Part shown: positions 1 through 7,941 of the stretch, in pieces | Numbering within the stretch: position 1 is the stretch's first letter | Layout of the letters: each line of letters opens with the position of its first letter | Origin: RUG14300 sp964391805 | Lineage (GTDB): Bacteria; Bacillota; Clostridia; Christensenellales; CAG-1252 | Reading direction: 5' to 3' | NCBI GenBank assembly: GCA_964391805.1 | Contig: CAYMNK010000005.1 | Coordinates: 1 to 64,000 of the forward strand | DNA length: 64,000 nt | Translations under genes and position numbers: made by a program | The notes under the pieces: model-generated | Seen by the model: the letters and a program-made list of their open reading frames with translations, nothing else | Database searches by the model: none | What the model was told of the DNA's origin: nothing

Positions 1-33
1 TAAAACAAAAAGGGAACATTTCGTTCCCTTTTT
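1..33 (-). terminator. Rho-independent terminator of tRNA-Ser
   Basis: An 11-bp inverted repeat (arms 7-17 and 23-33, 5-nt loop) has an A/T-symmetric stem, so both strands carry a U tract. It starts 6 nt beyond the CCA end of the minus-strand tRNA gene and so probably ends that transcript. It could also serve a plus-strand gene entering from the left of the window. Confidence 0.8.
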
Positions 34-38
34 AACTA

Positions 39-129
39 TGGCGGAAAGATAGGGATTTGAACCCTAGGTGGTTGTTTGGGCCACGCACGATTTCGAATCG
101 TGTGCATTCGACCTCTCTGCCATCTTTCC
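39..129 (-). tRNA. tRNA-Ser, anticodon CGA
   Basis: The minus strand folds as a class II tRNA. Acceptor arms are GGAAAGA (123-129) and UCUUUCC (43-49), with discriminator G at 42 and an encoded CCA at 39-41. The anticodon stem CACGA/UCGUG closes the 7-nt loop UUCGAAA, giving anticodon CGA (serine codon UCG). A long variable arm (GUGG...CCAC) and the T arm UAGGG-UUCAAAU-CCCUA are present. The large variable arm, 91-nt length and CGA anticodon all agree on serine. Confidence 0.96.
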
Positions 130-516
130 ATATGTGCTATTTTATCATAATCGTTTTAATTTGGCAACTGTTTCATCAAAAAAAAATTTATTCCAATGAA
201 AAATTGAATGCTCAGAACTGGAAACTTTATTTTGAAAATGTTCAAAATTGTATTATATTAAAATCAAAAATGACTTTACAAATCAATTCAAACCGTAAGA
301 TTCTATTTCTTTTATTATCACATTAGTATGCGATTAGCTAATATATGGGTATAAATTTACTACTTTTTTTGAGCTTAATCAAATAAGATTAACCTTTTAC
401 AATACTATTACGACATCTCTAACCGTAGAAATGTAATAGCCCTTTGTAATTATAATTATAATATATCAATTTTTTGCGAAAAATCTCTTGAATTCCTATT
501 TTAAATAATGTGAATA
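130..516. other. AT-rich intergenic stretch, no gene seen
   Basis: This stretch is very AT-rich with short homopolymer runs. No open frame with a ribosome site and no recognisable RNA were found. It ends at the promoter of the DUF1292 gene. Confidence 0.5.
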
Positions 517-545
517 TTGACAAATATTAGATTATGCCTTATAAT
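517..545 (+). promoter_or_regulatory. Consensus SigA-type promoter of the DUF1292 gene
   Basis: TTGACA (517-522) and TATAAT (540-545) are separated by exactly 17 nt, a perfect match to the housekeeping consensus. Transcription would start near 552, leaving a leader of about 38 nt before the ATG at 590. This implies strong, constitutive-type expression. Confidence 0.85.
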
Positions 546-589
546 ATACTAAAGCACAAAAAGTGCAATTTATTTAGAGGAGAATGAAT

Positions 590-904
590 ATGTCCGAGAA
601 AGACTTAAATAATGTTGAGAATCCCGAATTAGAAGACGAATATGAAGAATATGATGTCATTACACTTTGCACAGACGATGGCGAAGAAGTCGACTTTATC
701 GAATTAGGCGTTATCGATTACAAAGGTCATGAGTATTCAATACTTCAACCCGACGAATTACCCGATGATATGGACGAGGATGAAGTTTTAGTTTTTAGAT
801 ACTACCTCGATGAAAACGACAACGAACAATTCGAGATCGAATCCGACGAAGATATCATCGACGCTGTAATAGAAGAATACAACAGAATATACGAAGAAGA
901 TTAA
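590..904 (+). CDS. DUF1292 (YrzB-like) family protein
   Basis: This is a 104-residue, strongly acidic protein with the DUF1292 pattern: a core I-x-L-x-x-D-x-G-E-E-V-x-F, then a D-Y-K-G-H-E-Y-x-I-L-Q-P segment and a D/E-rich C-terminus. DUF1292 proteins are small cytosolic proteins of unknown function, common in Bacillota. The ATG at 590 is chosen over the in-frame ATG at 584 because the AGGAG at 578-582 is 7 nt from 590 but only 1 nt from 584. The gene is monocistronic, with its own consensus promoter 45 nt upstream and a terminator 34 nt downstream. In many Bacillota the family sits beside the RuvX gene; that neighbour is absent here. The family call is confident; the function is unknown. 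Confidence 0.9.
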   Translation: MSEKDLNNVENPELEDEYEEYDVITLCTDDGEEVDFIELGVIDYKGHEYSILQPDELPDDMDEDEVLVFRYYLDENDNEQFEIESDEDIIDAVIEEYNRIYEED

Positions 905-937
905 TTGAAATTCGCTTATAAATAAACAAATAAACAT

Positions 938-967
938 AAAAAGTGCCCTGTAAGGGCATTTTTTTTG
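938..967 (+). terminator. Rho-independent terminator of the DUF1292 gene
   Basis: The stem TGCCCT (944-949) / AGGGCA (953-958) has a GTA loop and is followed by a run of eight T. It lies 34 nt after the stop codon. Confidence 0.9.
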
Positions 968-1020
968 AGTGAAGAGTGAAAAGTTGTGGATTATTAGATA
1001 GATGGTTGTTAAGGATTTGG

Positions 1021-1560
1021 ATACTAATGCTTTGCCCTGCGGGTTCGAGTATAATGAAAATCAAACAGCGTAGGCATTTGGTATATTGCGGAAGAAATGA
1101 GCAGTCGATTGAACACCATCCATATTAACAAGGAATAAGATACTGCGAGGCTTTGCCTCACACTGCTACGCAGTTCGACTGCGGTCTGTCGACCTACGCT
1201 GTAGGGGCGATTAGTAATCGCCCTATCCTTGTAATATATTACTGTACTTTTTATGCAAAGTAAGTGCGAGAACTTGCTTTTTGGGCGGGCGATTACTAAT
1301 CGCCCCTACGTACCCGTCGCATATTATTGTTTTTTTTTGGAAAATATTTATTCTTTTCATCCACTTTTATTAACAAGGATTTTAGATACCGATACCTATG
1401 GTATCGCTGCTACGCAGTTCGACTACGGTGTCTGTCGACCTACGCTCAGTATGACATAAATGGGCGAGCGATTACTAATCGCCCCACGATTTGTAAGATT
1501 TTTTTATCATTAATACTGGAGAGTATGTACGTTTAACGGCGGACGAAGTATGACATTGAT
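1021..1560. repeat. Intergenic palindromic repeat cluster 1
   Basis: There is no credible gene here. Two triple-hairpin repeats begin at 1139 and 1385. The second has first stem GATACC/GGTATC; the first has a GC-rich stem with one mismatch. Two copies of the 19-bp palindrome GGGCGATTA-N-TAATCGCCC lie at 1205-1223 and 1287-1305. The block from about 1191 to 1310 recurs near 6600-6710 and 10145-10275. Short open frames in it are by-products of the repeats and have no ribosome sites. Confidence 0.8.
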
Positions 1561-1639
1561 GGATATAAAGTTCATTTCGCAGTAAGAATAGTGTGTAAAA
1601 TTGCCATTTTCACTATATAATATTCGATATGTTGTGAAC

Positions 1640-1672
1640 AAAAAAAGAGTGCCTTTCTAATGAAAAACACTC
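1640..1672 (-). terminator. Terminator of the nadD operon
   Basis: Read on the minus strand, GAGTGTTTTT pairs with AAAGGCACTC (8 Watson-Crick and 2 G-U pairs, 6-nt loop) and is followed by seven T. It lies about 150 nt after the last gene of the minus-strand operon. Confidence 0.8.
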
Positions 1673-1824
1673 GTGCTTGTTCGATACTCGATAATTAACT
1701 ACAACATTCGCAACTATCCAAAGAATATTTACTCTTTTCTAACTATTAATCCTTAGTTATCCAAACGAATCCTAAGTTATCTAATTATAATAGTTAAAAT
1801 TGACTAATTGCAGTATCCGTATTT

Positions 1825-2139
1825 TTAATTACAATATCCGCAAACGGTTATCGCATTATTGCGCGACAGCACCTTTCGAATAAGCGTATCGCAATCACAG
1901 TCGCTTCTACCTAAATCGCAATACACATCGAGATCGGCTGTTACGTATACATTTTTACCGCTTATTTTATTAAGTTGTTCGGCCACCTTTCTAAGGATTT
2001 CATTCCTTTCCGAACGCATGGCAACGGGTTCACATATTACCGCACACAATAACCCGCTCTCGCCGTCGATAACTCTATAATCGTAAATGCCTTCGAATTG
2101 CATTGACATATTTTCGATATAAGCAATGTTTACAAGCAT
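1825..2139 (-). CDS. Small protein, possible YhcN/YlaJ-like domain
   Basis: This 104-residue protein is not firmly recognised. The middle section (A-V-I-C-E-P-V, then R-S-E-R-N-E-I, then G-K-N-V-Y-V-T-A-D-L-D-V-Y) resembles the YhcN/YlaJ sporulation-lipoprotein fold: a two-strand core, a long helix, and a V-x-V-T-x-D-x-D motif. It lacks the lipoprotein signal of typical members. The C-terminus holds Cys-rich bits (C-D-C-D and C-G-Y-C). The start is uncertain because no good ribosome site precedes 2139; internal Met 11 or 13 are alternatives. It is 52 nt downstream of the NadD-YqeK-RsfS gene on the same strand and shares its terminator, so it is probably the last gene of that operon. Confidence 0.6.
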   Translation of the reverse strand: MLVNIAYIENMSMQFEGIYDYRVIDGESGLLCAVICEPVAMRSERNEILRKVAEQLNKISGKNVYVTADLDVYCDLGRSDCDCDTLIRKVLSRNNAITVCGYCN

Positions 2140-2191
2140 ACTTATATTATTAACGACAAGCGTAAAAATATACCTGCTTTCTAAAAACTTT

Positions 2192-3676
2192 TTATACTCC
2201 CATAAAGCGAGTTACGTTAGACTCGTCCGGCTCCGTCCAAAGTCTTTCTAACTTATAAAACTCTCTCAAATCATCATGGAAAATATGAACTAATACGGTG
2301 GTATAATCCATTACAATCCACTTCCCCTCTTTGAGTCCGTCCGTTCTGGTCACGAAAATGCCCTCGCCTTCTAAGGTTGATTGTATATATTCACACGCAT
2401 TTTTTGCGTTGGTCACCGATTTTGCAGTCGCAATAACATAATAATCGGTTACATGTGATTTTTCGGAAACATCGAGCATTACAATGTTTGTGTTTTGTTT
2501 ATCGGCTAACAACTGTGCGATTTTCTCGGCTAAGCCTTTTGCTTTTTCTTTAACAATTTGTTTATCCATTAAGTTCTCCTTATTGTTATTATTTATATAA
2601 TAGTTGTAGCACTCTAAAGTCAAATAATATATTTCTCGTTCTCGCGCTTCCAAATATTGCATTTGACGCCTTAGAGTCTCTTTAAATCCTTTTTCAAATG
2701 ATTCAAACGATATCTGCCTGAGTCTCTCGACACCGGGAAAATCTCGTGATTTTTCAATAATATCCGCCAAATATACCAATTTTTCAAGGTCGGACATATT
2801 AGCTCGCCCGGTAGTATGAAATCTAATAGCATTGATTATATCTTCATTCGTAATGCCCAACTTCGTTTTGGCATAGTCGGCTCCCGTAAAAGCGTGTTCC
2901 CATGGCTTCTCTCTCCGTTCTTTTTTTCTGAAGTCAAACGAGTTTTTACAAACATCATGAAGCAACGATGCAAGAAATACGTTTTCATACGGTAATTTAA
3001 GTTGTTCATTCAGTTTCAAAGCCATTAACACAACGCCTTGAGTGTGTTTGAAGCGTTTATCATCTAACAATTTACGAACTTCGCCAACGAAGTAATCGTA
3101 TTCCGAATACAGTCGCGCTTCCTTGATATATGCATAGACCTCGTCGGTGATATAAGGATTCGGACAACCGAGTCTAACCAAGGTGCGTGCAGAGGTGGAC
3201 GAGCACTGCTTACCGACATAATTAACCAATTGTATATCGGCTCCGAGTTGCCTATATTTGGTCACCATGTTCATAAGTTCAGCCGATATACTTTCGCGCG
3301 AAACAACGGCGACAGGGCACGTGGTCATCACGGTAATCGGATCTATCCAACTATCCATTGCTATCATACTGTCACCACCGATAATAAATACAATATCTCC
3401 GTATTTCTCCTTCAATAGTGGTAAAATCCTTGCCGTATTGGTTAAACCATCTAATTCGGACTCGATATTATCGATTATATATCCGCTGTCATTAAACAGT
3501 ATTTCAAGCATCTTCACCCTATCATTAAAAGGCGTTAGATCCTTTTTATGGGGCGCATTACCGCATGGTACAAGTACTATGTTATCAAGTCCCAACTCCG
3601 ACTTAACTTGTTCACAAATGGCTTTATGCTCTTTATGAGGTGGATCGAACGATCCGCCGAAAATCCCGTACCTCAT
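2192..3676 (-). CDS. nadD: NadD-YqeK-RsfS fusion protein
   Basis: One 494-residue frame carries three proteins that are normally separate neighbours. Residues 1-190 are nicotinate-nucleotide adenylyltransferase (NAD synthesis): G-G-S-F-D-P-P-H-K-E-H with H14 and H17, G-D-S-M at 101-104, and the S-S-T-x-x-R motif at 159-164. Residues 195-345 are a YqeK-type HD phosphohydrolase, a family known to hydrolyse Ap4A: H211, the H240-D241 dyad, H261, H287, D305. Residues 370-494 are ribosomal silencing factor RsfS, which binds uL14 and blocks subunit joining in starvation. The linker (residues 358-369) is Asn-rich and reads through what would normally be the intergenic region. RsfS keeps its own AGGAG and ATG (2569), so it may also be made alone. 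The start at 3676 has AGGAG 7 nt upstream. NadD-YqeK fusions are known; adding RsfS in frame is unusual. Confidence 0.93.
   Translation of the reverse strand: MRYGIFGGSFDPPHKEHKAICEQVKSELGLDNIVLVPCGNAPHKKDLTPFNDRVKMLEILFNDSGYIIDNIESELDGLTNTARILPLLKEKYGDIVFIIGGDSMIAMDSWIDPITVMTTCPVAVVSRESISAELMNMVTKYRQLGADIQLVNYVGKQCSSTSARTLVRLGCPNPYITDEVYAYIKEARLYSEYDYFVGEVRKLLDDKRFKHTQGVVLMALKLNEQLKLPYENVFLASLLHDVCKNSFDFRKKERREKPWEHAFTGADYAKTKLGITNEDIINAIRFHTTGRANMSDLEKLVYLADIIEKSRDFPGVERLRQISFESFEKGFKETLRRQMQYLEAREREIYYLTLECYNYYINNNNKENLMDKQIVKEKAKGLAEKIAQLLADKQNTNIVMLDVSEKSHVTDYYVIATAKSVTNAKNACEYIQSTLEGEGIFVTRTDGLKEGKWIVMDYTTVLVHIFHDDLREFYKLERLWTEPDESNVTRFMGV
2567..2580 (-). promoter_or_regulatory. rsfS: Internal ribosome site and start of RsfS
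   Basis: On the minus strand an AGGAGAA box lies about 6 nt before an in-frame ATG at 2569-2567. Initiation here would give a free 125-residue RsfS (2192-2569), the usual size of that factor, in addition to the fusion. Confidence 0.7.
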
Positions 3677-3706
3677 TATTACTCCTTAAATTCTATGTTA
3701 TAATCT

Positions 3707-3735
3707 ATTATATCCTTTTTTTTCAAGCATTTCAA
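3707..3735 (-). promoter_or_regulatory. Promoter of the nadD operon
   Basis: Read on the minus strand, TTGAAA (3730-3735) and TATAAT (3707-3712) are 17 nt apart. The leader to the NadD ATG is about 25 nt. Confidence 0.75.
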
Positions 3736-3843
3736 TAGTTTTTGATGACTTTAATCAACTATAAACTCATAATTCTTGATTTTTTATCATAATTCGACCA
3801 TAAATAATAGATAATCCGACAACCGTTAGGCAATAATCGATAT

Positions 3844-4557
3844 ATGAAGAAAAGCGACATTGTTATTCTATCAATAGCGATATGCTTGGTAACGGGCGGA
3901 ATAATTGCGTACATAACCAATAGCCTTTGGGTGGGAGTTCTTTCGGCAATAATATTCTTGATAATTGCATTCCTTCTTTTTTCAATGAAGAAAAAATCAA
4001 ATAGGATATCAAAAGAAGTGTTTTTACAGGAACTTTTATTAAAAGGTAAAGAAAAAAGTAACGAATACATTCGAATGTTATTTCCAAAATGTGTAAACGG
4101 CGAACCGATGATTCAAGATAAAACATTGATAATAAATAAAATAAGATATTCACCTCTTGGCGAAGAAGATATTGCCGATTGTTATCGCCAAACGATGAGC
4201 AACAACTGCGATAAAGCAATCATCTTCGCAAATTACGCAGATAAAAAAGCATTGAATCTAAGTTTCAAATTGCCTTTATCGGTAACAATTTATAATTTTC
4301 GCAAATTATATTCCCTACTAAAAGAAAAGAATTTACTTCCCGAAACCGCAAGCGTAAAACTTAAAAAACGAGGTGTAAAAGAGATAATATCAAACCTAAG
4401 ATATATTCCAATTAAATACTTCGCTATATCGAGTATTTCGACGGCATTATTGTCATTGATTGTACCTTTTAAAATTTACTACTTAGTATTCGCATCAATC
4501 AACGCTTTAATAGGAATAACGATTACGGTTATTAATAAAAAGGAAGAATGGCATTAA
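3844..4557 (+). CDS. Unknown four-helix membrane protein
   Basis: This 237-residue protein is not recognised. Hydrophobic segments lie at about residues 6-24, 28-47, 192-211 and 213-231, so the central ~140 residues form a soluble domain between two hairpins of helices, with basic residues flanking the helices. The soluble part contains a strand-like A-I-I-F-A-N-Y-A-D followed by L-P-L-S-V-T-I-Y and a helix (N-F-R-K-L-Y-S-L-L-K-E-K). That alternating pattern resembles Mrr- or NERD-like nuclease cores attached to membranes, but the catalytic D...E-x-K set cannot be assigned. No strong ribosome site precedes the ATG. The gene is divergent from nadD (167-nt gap) and no terminator was seen after it. 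Confidence 0.65.
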   Translation: MKKSDIVILSIAICLVTGGIIAYITNSLWVGVLSAIIFLIIAFLLFSMKKKSNRISKEVFLQELLLKGKEKSNEYIRMLFPKCVNGEPMIQDKTLIINKIRYSPLGEEDIADCYRQTMSNNCDKAIIFANYADKKALNLSFKLPLSVTIYNFRKLYSLLKEKNLLPETASVKLKKRGVKEIISNLRYIPIKYFAISSISTALLSLIVPFKIYYLVFASINALIGITITVINKKEEWH

Positions 4558-4789
4558 TAGTGCTTATCATTCTCCGACGTCATTCCGATCCCAGTCCCGT
4601 CATGCCCAAGCGCTGAATACAGTTTCACTGAAATTAAATTCAGTATAAATCTTAGGATATAAATATATGAACGTGTATAAATGTCGTTTTTACGTAGCAA
4701 AAAAAATTAAAAGCATAAACGGATAGAAAAAAATACCAATGATTTGATAATGTAAAATCTCTTTTTTTTGATACAATTAATTGTTATAG
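4558..4789. other. Intergenic region, one small dyad
   Basis: There is no gene. A short dyad, ACTGAA-N6-TTCAGT, lies at 4627-4644, next to a GTCATTCC-type fragment (4578-4607) unlike the other repeats of the window. The remainder is AT-rich. Confidence 0.4.
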
Positions 4790-4818
4790 TTGAGAAATGT
4801 TTGAAATTGTGATATAAC
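4790..4818 (+). promoter_or_regulatory. Probable promoter of the alcohol dehydrogenase
   Basis: TTGAGA (4790-4795) and TATAAC (4813-4818) are 17 nt apart, each one base from consensus. The leader of about 60 nt ends in a GGAGG ribosome site before the ATG at 4885. Confidence 0.6.
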
Positions 4819-4884
4819 TTTAGTGTAGTTTAGTGAATAATAATATCAAGTTCAAACTATAAAACGGAAACGGAGGCTCTAAAG

Positions 4885-6102
4885 ATGAATGCTATCACTA
4901 AAATCGGGTGCAGAATATACCAAAAGATTTATTATTTATTGATGTTCGGTATCAAATGGTACAAGGCTGATATACTCGAGGGCGATGGCTCTTTTGATAA
5001 AATACCCGAATGGCTTAAATCTCATAACAGAAAAAGCGTGCTTTTGGTCAGCGGAAGTTTCCTTTCTAAAAAATTAGGATTGACCCCAAGACTTGCTAAG
5101 AAATTCGAAGAATGTGGTATCAAATGCACGATTTTTGACGGCGTTGTACCAAACCCGACTATTGAATGTACAGAAGAAGGAGTTAGGCTATATAAAGAAA
5201 ACGATTGTGACTGTATAGTTGCACTCGGTGGCGGTTCTCCTATGGATTGTGCCAAGGTGCTCGGTGCAAGAATCGCTCGCCCTGATAAGACGATATCTCA
5301 AATGAAAGGTAATTTGAAAGTTTTCAAAAAAATACCGCCTTTATACGCAATTCCGACAACATCGGGAACAGGAAGCGAAGTTACTTTGGCTGCAGTGATT
5401 TCAGACCCTAAAAATCAAGAAAAATATCCTATAAATGATCCGAATTTGATACCTAAATATGTTATTTTCGACCCCGAACTTACCGTAAATTTACCCAAAG
5501 AAACGACTGCAACTACAGGCATGGATGCCTTAACGCATGCCATCGAAGCATATATCGGTAAATCGAATACCAAACAAACAAAGAATGATGCAATCGAAGC
5601 GGTTAAATTGATATTCAACTATCTGCTAAGAGCATATAACGACGGAACCGATATAGAAGCACGAGCAAAAATGCAACATGGTGCATATTTAGCAGGAAGA
5701 GCATTCACACGCGCTTATGTAGGATACGTGCATGCAATCGCTCATGCATTGGGTGGATATTACGGCGTGCCACACGGATTGGCTAACTCGGTATTACTAC
5801 CTAAGGTTCTCAAAAAATACGGCAAATCTGCATATAAAAAACTTTCCGAATTGGCGGATGCGGTTGAATTAGAGGGAAATACAAGAGAAGAAAAGGCTAA
5901 TAACTTTATCAAGGCAATCGAAGAATTAAATGCCAAAATGAATATACCGACAGAAATAAGCGGTAAATGGATGATAAAGGACGAAGACATAGACGGAATG
6001 GTGAAACACGCTTATAAAGAAGCTAATCCGCTCTACCCTGTTCCGAAGATATTCGGACATAAAGAATTGAAAGAGTTGATAAAAGAAGTACAAGCACAGT
6101 AA
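4885..6102 (+). CDS. Iron-containing alcohol dehydrogenase
   Basis: This 405-residue Fe-ADH (group III alcohol dehydrogenase) interconverts alcohols and aldehydes or ketones with NAD(P)H in the cytosol. The nucleotide-binding G-G-G-S-P-M-D at 115-121 and T-S-G-T-G-S-E at 159-165 are intact. The metal ligands expected in the family are D214 (in D-A-L-T-H), H218, H283 and H297 (in V-P-H-G), all present. A start segment of about 25 residues with a hydrophobic patch precedes the usual N-terminus; similar extensions occur in related Clostridia proteins. GGAGG precedes the ATG. No redox partner is adjacent, so the substrate (butanol, propanediol or a sugar aldehyde) cannot be inferred. The family call is very secure, the substrate is not. 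Confidence 0.95.
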   Translation: MNAITKIGCRIYQKIYYLLMFGIKWYKADILEGDGSFDKIPEWLKSHNRKSVLLVSGSFLSKKLGLTPRLAKKFEECGIKCTIFDGVVPNPTIECTEEGVRLYKENDCDCIVALGGGSPMDCAKVLGARIARPDKTISQMKGNLKVFKKIPPLYAIPTTSGTGSEVTLAAVISDPKNQEKYPINDPNLIPKYVIFDPELTVNLPKETTATTGMDALTHAIEAYIGKSNTKQTKNDAIEAVKLIFNYLLRAYNDGTDIEARAKMQHGAYLAGRAFTRAYVGYVHAIAHALGGYYGVPHGLANSVLLPKVLKKYGKSAYKKLSELADAVELEGNTREEKANNFIKAIEELNAKMNIPTEISGKWMIKDEDIDGMVKHAYKEANPLYPVPKIFGHKELKELIKEVQAQ

Positions 6103-6770
6103 GTTCGGGTAAATTTTTATTTCGAAGAATCATAGATTAATTGATGTATGGTGCTCGTTATCGTCCGCAAGATACCAAGTGCCCACAATTTCGACTACGC
6201 TGTAGGGGCGATTAGTAATCGCGCCCTACGCGTAGTGTTAGCGAAGTCGAAATTCGAGTGTAACGAGAATCAAACAGCGTAGGCGTTTGGTATCTTGCGG
6301 ACGATAAAGATAAGTATTTGTTATTATATCCGTTTTTTTGATTTGGATTAAGATACTGCGAGGCTGTGCCTCGCACTGCTACGCAGTTCGACTGCGGTCT
6401 GTCGACCTACGCTCAGAATGACATGATTGGGCACTTGCGCTTGCTATGATATGGATAGGGCGTTTACTAAACGCCCCTACATTTGCAATGTATTGTTGGC
6501 GTTATTGGTGAATGGTATGTACGAGGTATGGGTTATTTATTAAGGAAGGAGATACCGACGCTATGCGTCGCCCTATCGGGTTCGACTGCGGTCTGTCGAC
6601 CTACGCTGTAGGGGCGTTTAGAAAACGCCCTATCCTTGTAATATATTACTGTACTTTTTATGCAAAGCAAGTGCGAAGACTGGCTTTTGGCGGGCGTTTA
6701 CTAAACGCCCCTACATTTGTAGTATATTGTTGGCGTTTATTAACAGCATTTTGCTTTGTTGACTTATTTA
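6103..6770. repeat. Intergenic palindromic repeat cluster 2
   Basis: This region holds a small MITE-like element (6158-6307), triple-hairpin repeats at 6352 and 6551, and palindromes GGGCGTTTA-N-TAAACGCCC near 6458 and 6692. It also holds a variant, GGGCGTTT-AGA-AAACGCCC, near 6612. No gene is supported. Confidence 0.8.
6158..6307. repeat. MITE-like element with 21-bp terminal inverted repeats
   Basis: Positions 6158-6178 and 6287-6307 are perfect 21-bp inverted copies enclosing 108 bp. The inner part contains another palindrome (GGGCGATTA family, near 6206-6227). It encodes no protein. The outer motif, containing CGTCCGCAAGATACCAA, recurs in most repeat clusters of the window. Confidence 0.75.
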
Positions 6771-7814
6771 TTACTTGACGATATAGTATGTTGAAGGTCC
6801 GTTACCGTGTTTTGTAATTTGATTTTCTGCAATAAGCTCTCTTAACGCTTTTTCAACCGCGGAACGGCTGAGATTTGGACACATTTCCATAATATCACTC
6901 TTTGTTATTCTGCCAAGCTTAACAAAGAATACATCCCTTACCATTTCTCTTGCTGTTTTATTACTTGATATTATTTGTAAACGTTCTTCAAAATCTCTAT
7001 AAGCGGAAAGAATAATACCGAGAATGTATTTTGTAAATACTGTATCATCATTATTTCTTTCATGCCAATTTTGAGAAGCACTTTGCAATGCATCGTAATA
7101 TTCATCCTTATTATCATGTATTTTCTTTTCAAGAGATATATATTTTCCTACAACATAGCCGTTCTTATATAAGAGCAATGTTGTGAGGATTCTACTCATA
7201 CGACCATTCCCATCATTAAACGGATGAATACACAAGAAATCATGAATAAAAGTAGGAATTATAACCAACGGATCAACCTCGCCCGAAGCAACAACTTTGT
7301 TATATTCTCGGCATAGCCTATCCACAGCATCCGGCGTTTCAAACGGCTCGAGGGGTTTGAAACGTACAACAACAGAACCATCGGCTCGAATTTCGTCAAT
7401 CTCATTTGCAGTTGTTTTAAAATGCCCTCCAAACGATGTTGGAAGAAACGAATACAACTTCTTATGAAGTTGAAGTATAACATTTGCAGTTATAGGCATA
7501 TACTCATAACTTTCGTGCACCATGTCAAGAACCGCTCTATATCCAAGAATCTCCTGTTCATCTCTGTTACGTGGAGATGTTTTTTCTTTCATTAATTGGT
7601 TCAACCTTTGATTAGTTGTTAAAATTCCTTCTATAGCATTAGAAGATTCGGTACTTTGAATTTTAGCAAGTTCAACCAGTTTTTCAAGTTCCATAGGTTT
7701 TTGCTGTAGATAAAGCTGTTGTCTTCCTTTATATTCATGAATAAGTCCTATATATCCAAGTATATCTTTATCCCATTGTTTATCTTTTAAGAAATTATAG
7801 TTAAAATCTCGCAT
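6771..7814 (-). CDS. Fic-family AMP transferase with winged-helix domain
   Basis: Fic enzymes usually transfer AMP from ATP to a hydroxyl of a target protein. The protein has 347 residues from the ATG at 7814; a GTG two codons upstream lies only 3 nt from the AGGAG, whereas the ATG is 9 nt away. Numbered from this ATG, the inhibitory S-x-x-x-E-G helix is at 58-63 (S-N-A-I-E-G), before the catalytic motif, making it a class II Fic. The active-site loop H-P-F-N-D-G-N-G-R is intact at 197-205. The last ~65 residues form a winged helix-turn-helix (K-S-D-I-M-E-M-C-P-N-L-S-R-S-A-V-E-K-A-L). The promoter region holds phased repeats, which suggests autoregulation through that domain. The target is unknown. 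Confidence 0.93.
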   Translation of the reverse strand: MRDFNYNFLKDKQWDKDILGYIGLIHEYKGRQQLYLQQKPMELEKLVELAKIQSTESSNAIEGILTTNQRLNQLMKEKTSPRNRDEQEILGYRAVLDMVHESYEYMPITANVILQLHKKLYSFLPTSFGGHFKTTANEIDEIRADGSVVVRFKPLEPFETPDAVDRLCREYNKVVASGEVDPLVIIPTFIHDFLCIHPFNDGNGRMSRILTTLLLYKNGYVVGKYISLEKKIHDNKDEYYDALQSASQNWHERNNDDTVFTKYILGIILSAYRDFEERLQIISSNKTAREMVRDVFFVKLGRITKSDIMEMCPNLSRSAVEKALRELIAENQITKHGNGPSTYYIVK

Positions 7815-7835
7815 TATCACTTACTCCTTTTATTT

Positions 7836-7941
7836 ATCGCTTACATTATAGCAAAAAGTAAGCGATTTGTCAACAAAGTAAGGGATTAATCTCTTATTTT
7901 ATAGCAAAAAGTAAGCGATTTTCTTTATTAAGTAAGCGATT
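7836..7941 (-). promoter_or_regulatory. Phased operator repeats at the Fic promoter
   Basis: The plus-strand 12-mer AAGTAAGCGATT occurs at 7856-7867, 7909-7920 and 7930-7941. A one-base variant (AAGTAAGGGATT) is at 7876-7887 and an inverted 9-nt copy at 7836-7844. Start-to-start distances are 20, 33 and 21 bp, about 2, 3 and 2 helical turns, so the sites face one side of the DNA. One copy fills the -10/-35 spacer. This is the layout of a repressor operator; the winged-helix tail of the Fic protein is a candidate binder (inference). Confidence 0.7.
7845..7873 (-). promoter_or_regulatory. Consensus promoter of the Fic gene
   Basis: Read on the minus strand, TTGACA (7868-7873), a 17-nt spacer and TATAAT (7845-7850) match the consensus perfectly. 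The leader is about 25 nt to the ATG at 7814. Confidence 0.9.

Noticed and set aside
57..326. Open frame of 89 codons on the plus strand
   Set aside because: It overlaps the tRNA-Ser gene antisense, has no ribosome site and low-complexity sequence.
584..589. ATG at 584 as start of the DUF1292 gene
   Set aside because: It is 1 nt from the AGGAG; the ATG at 590 has a 7-nt spacing.
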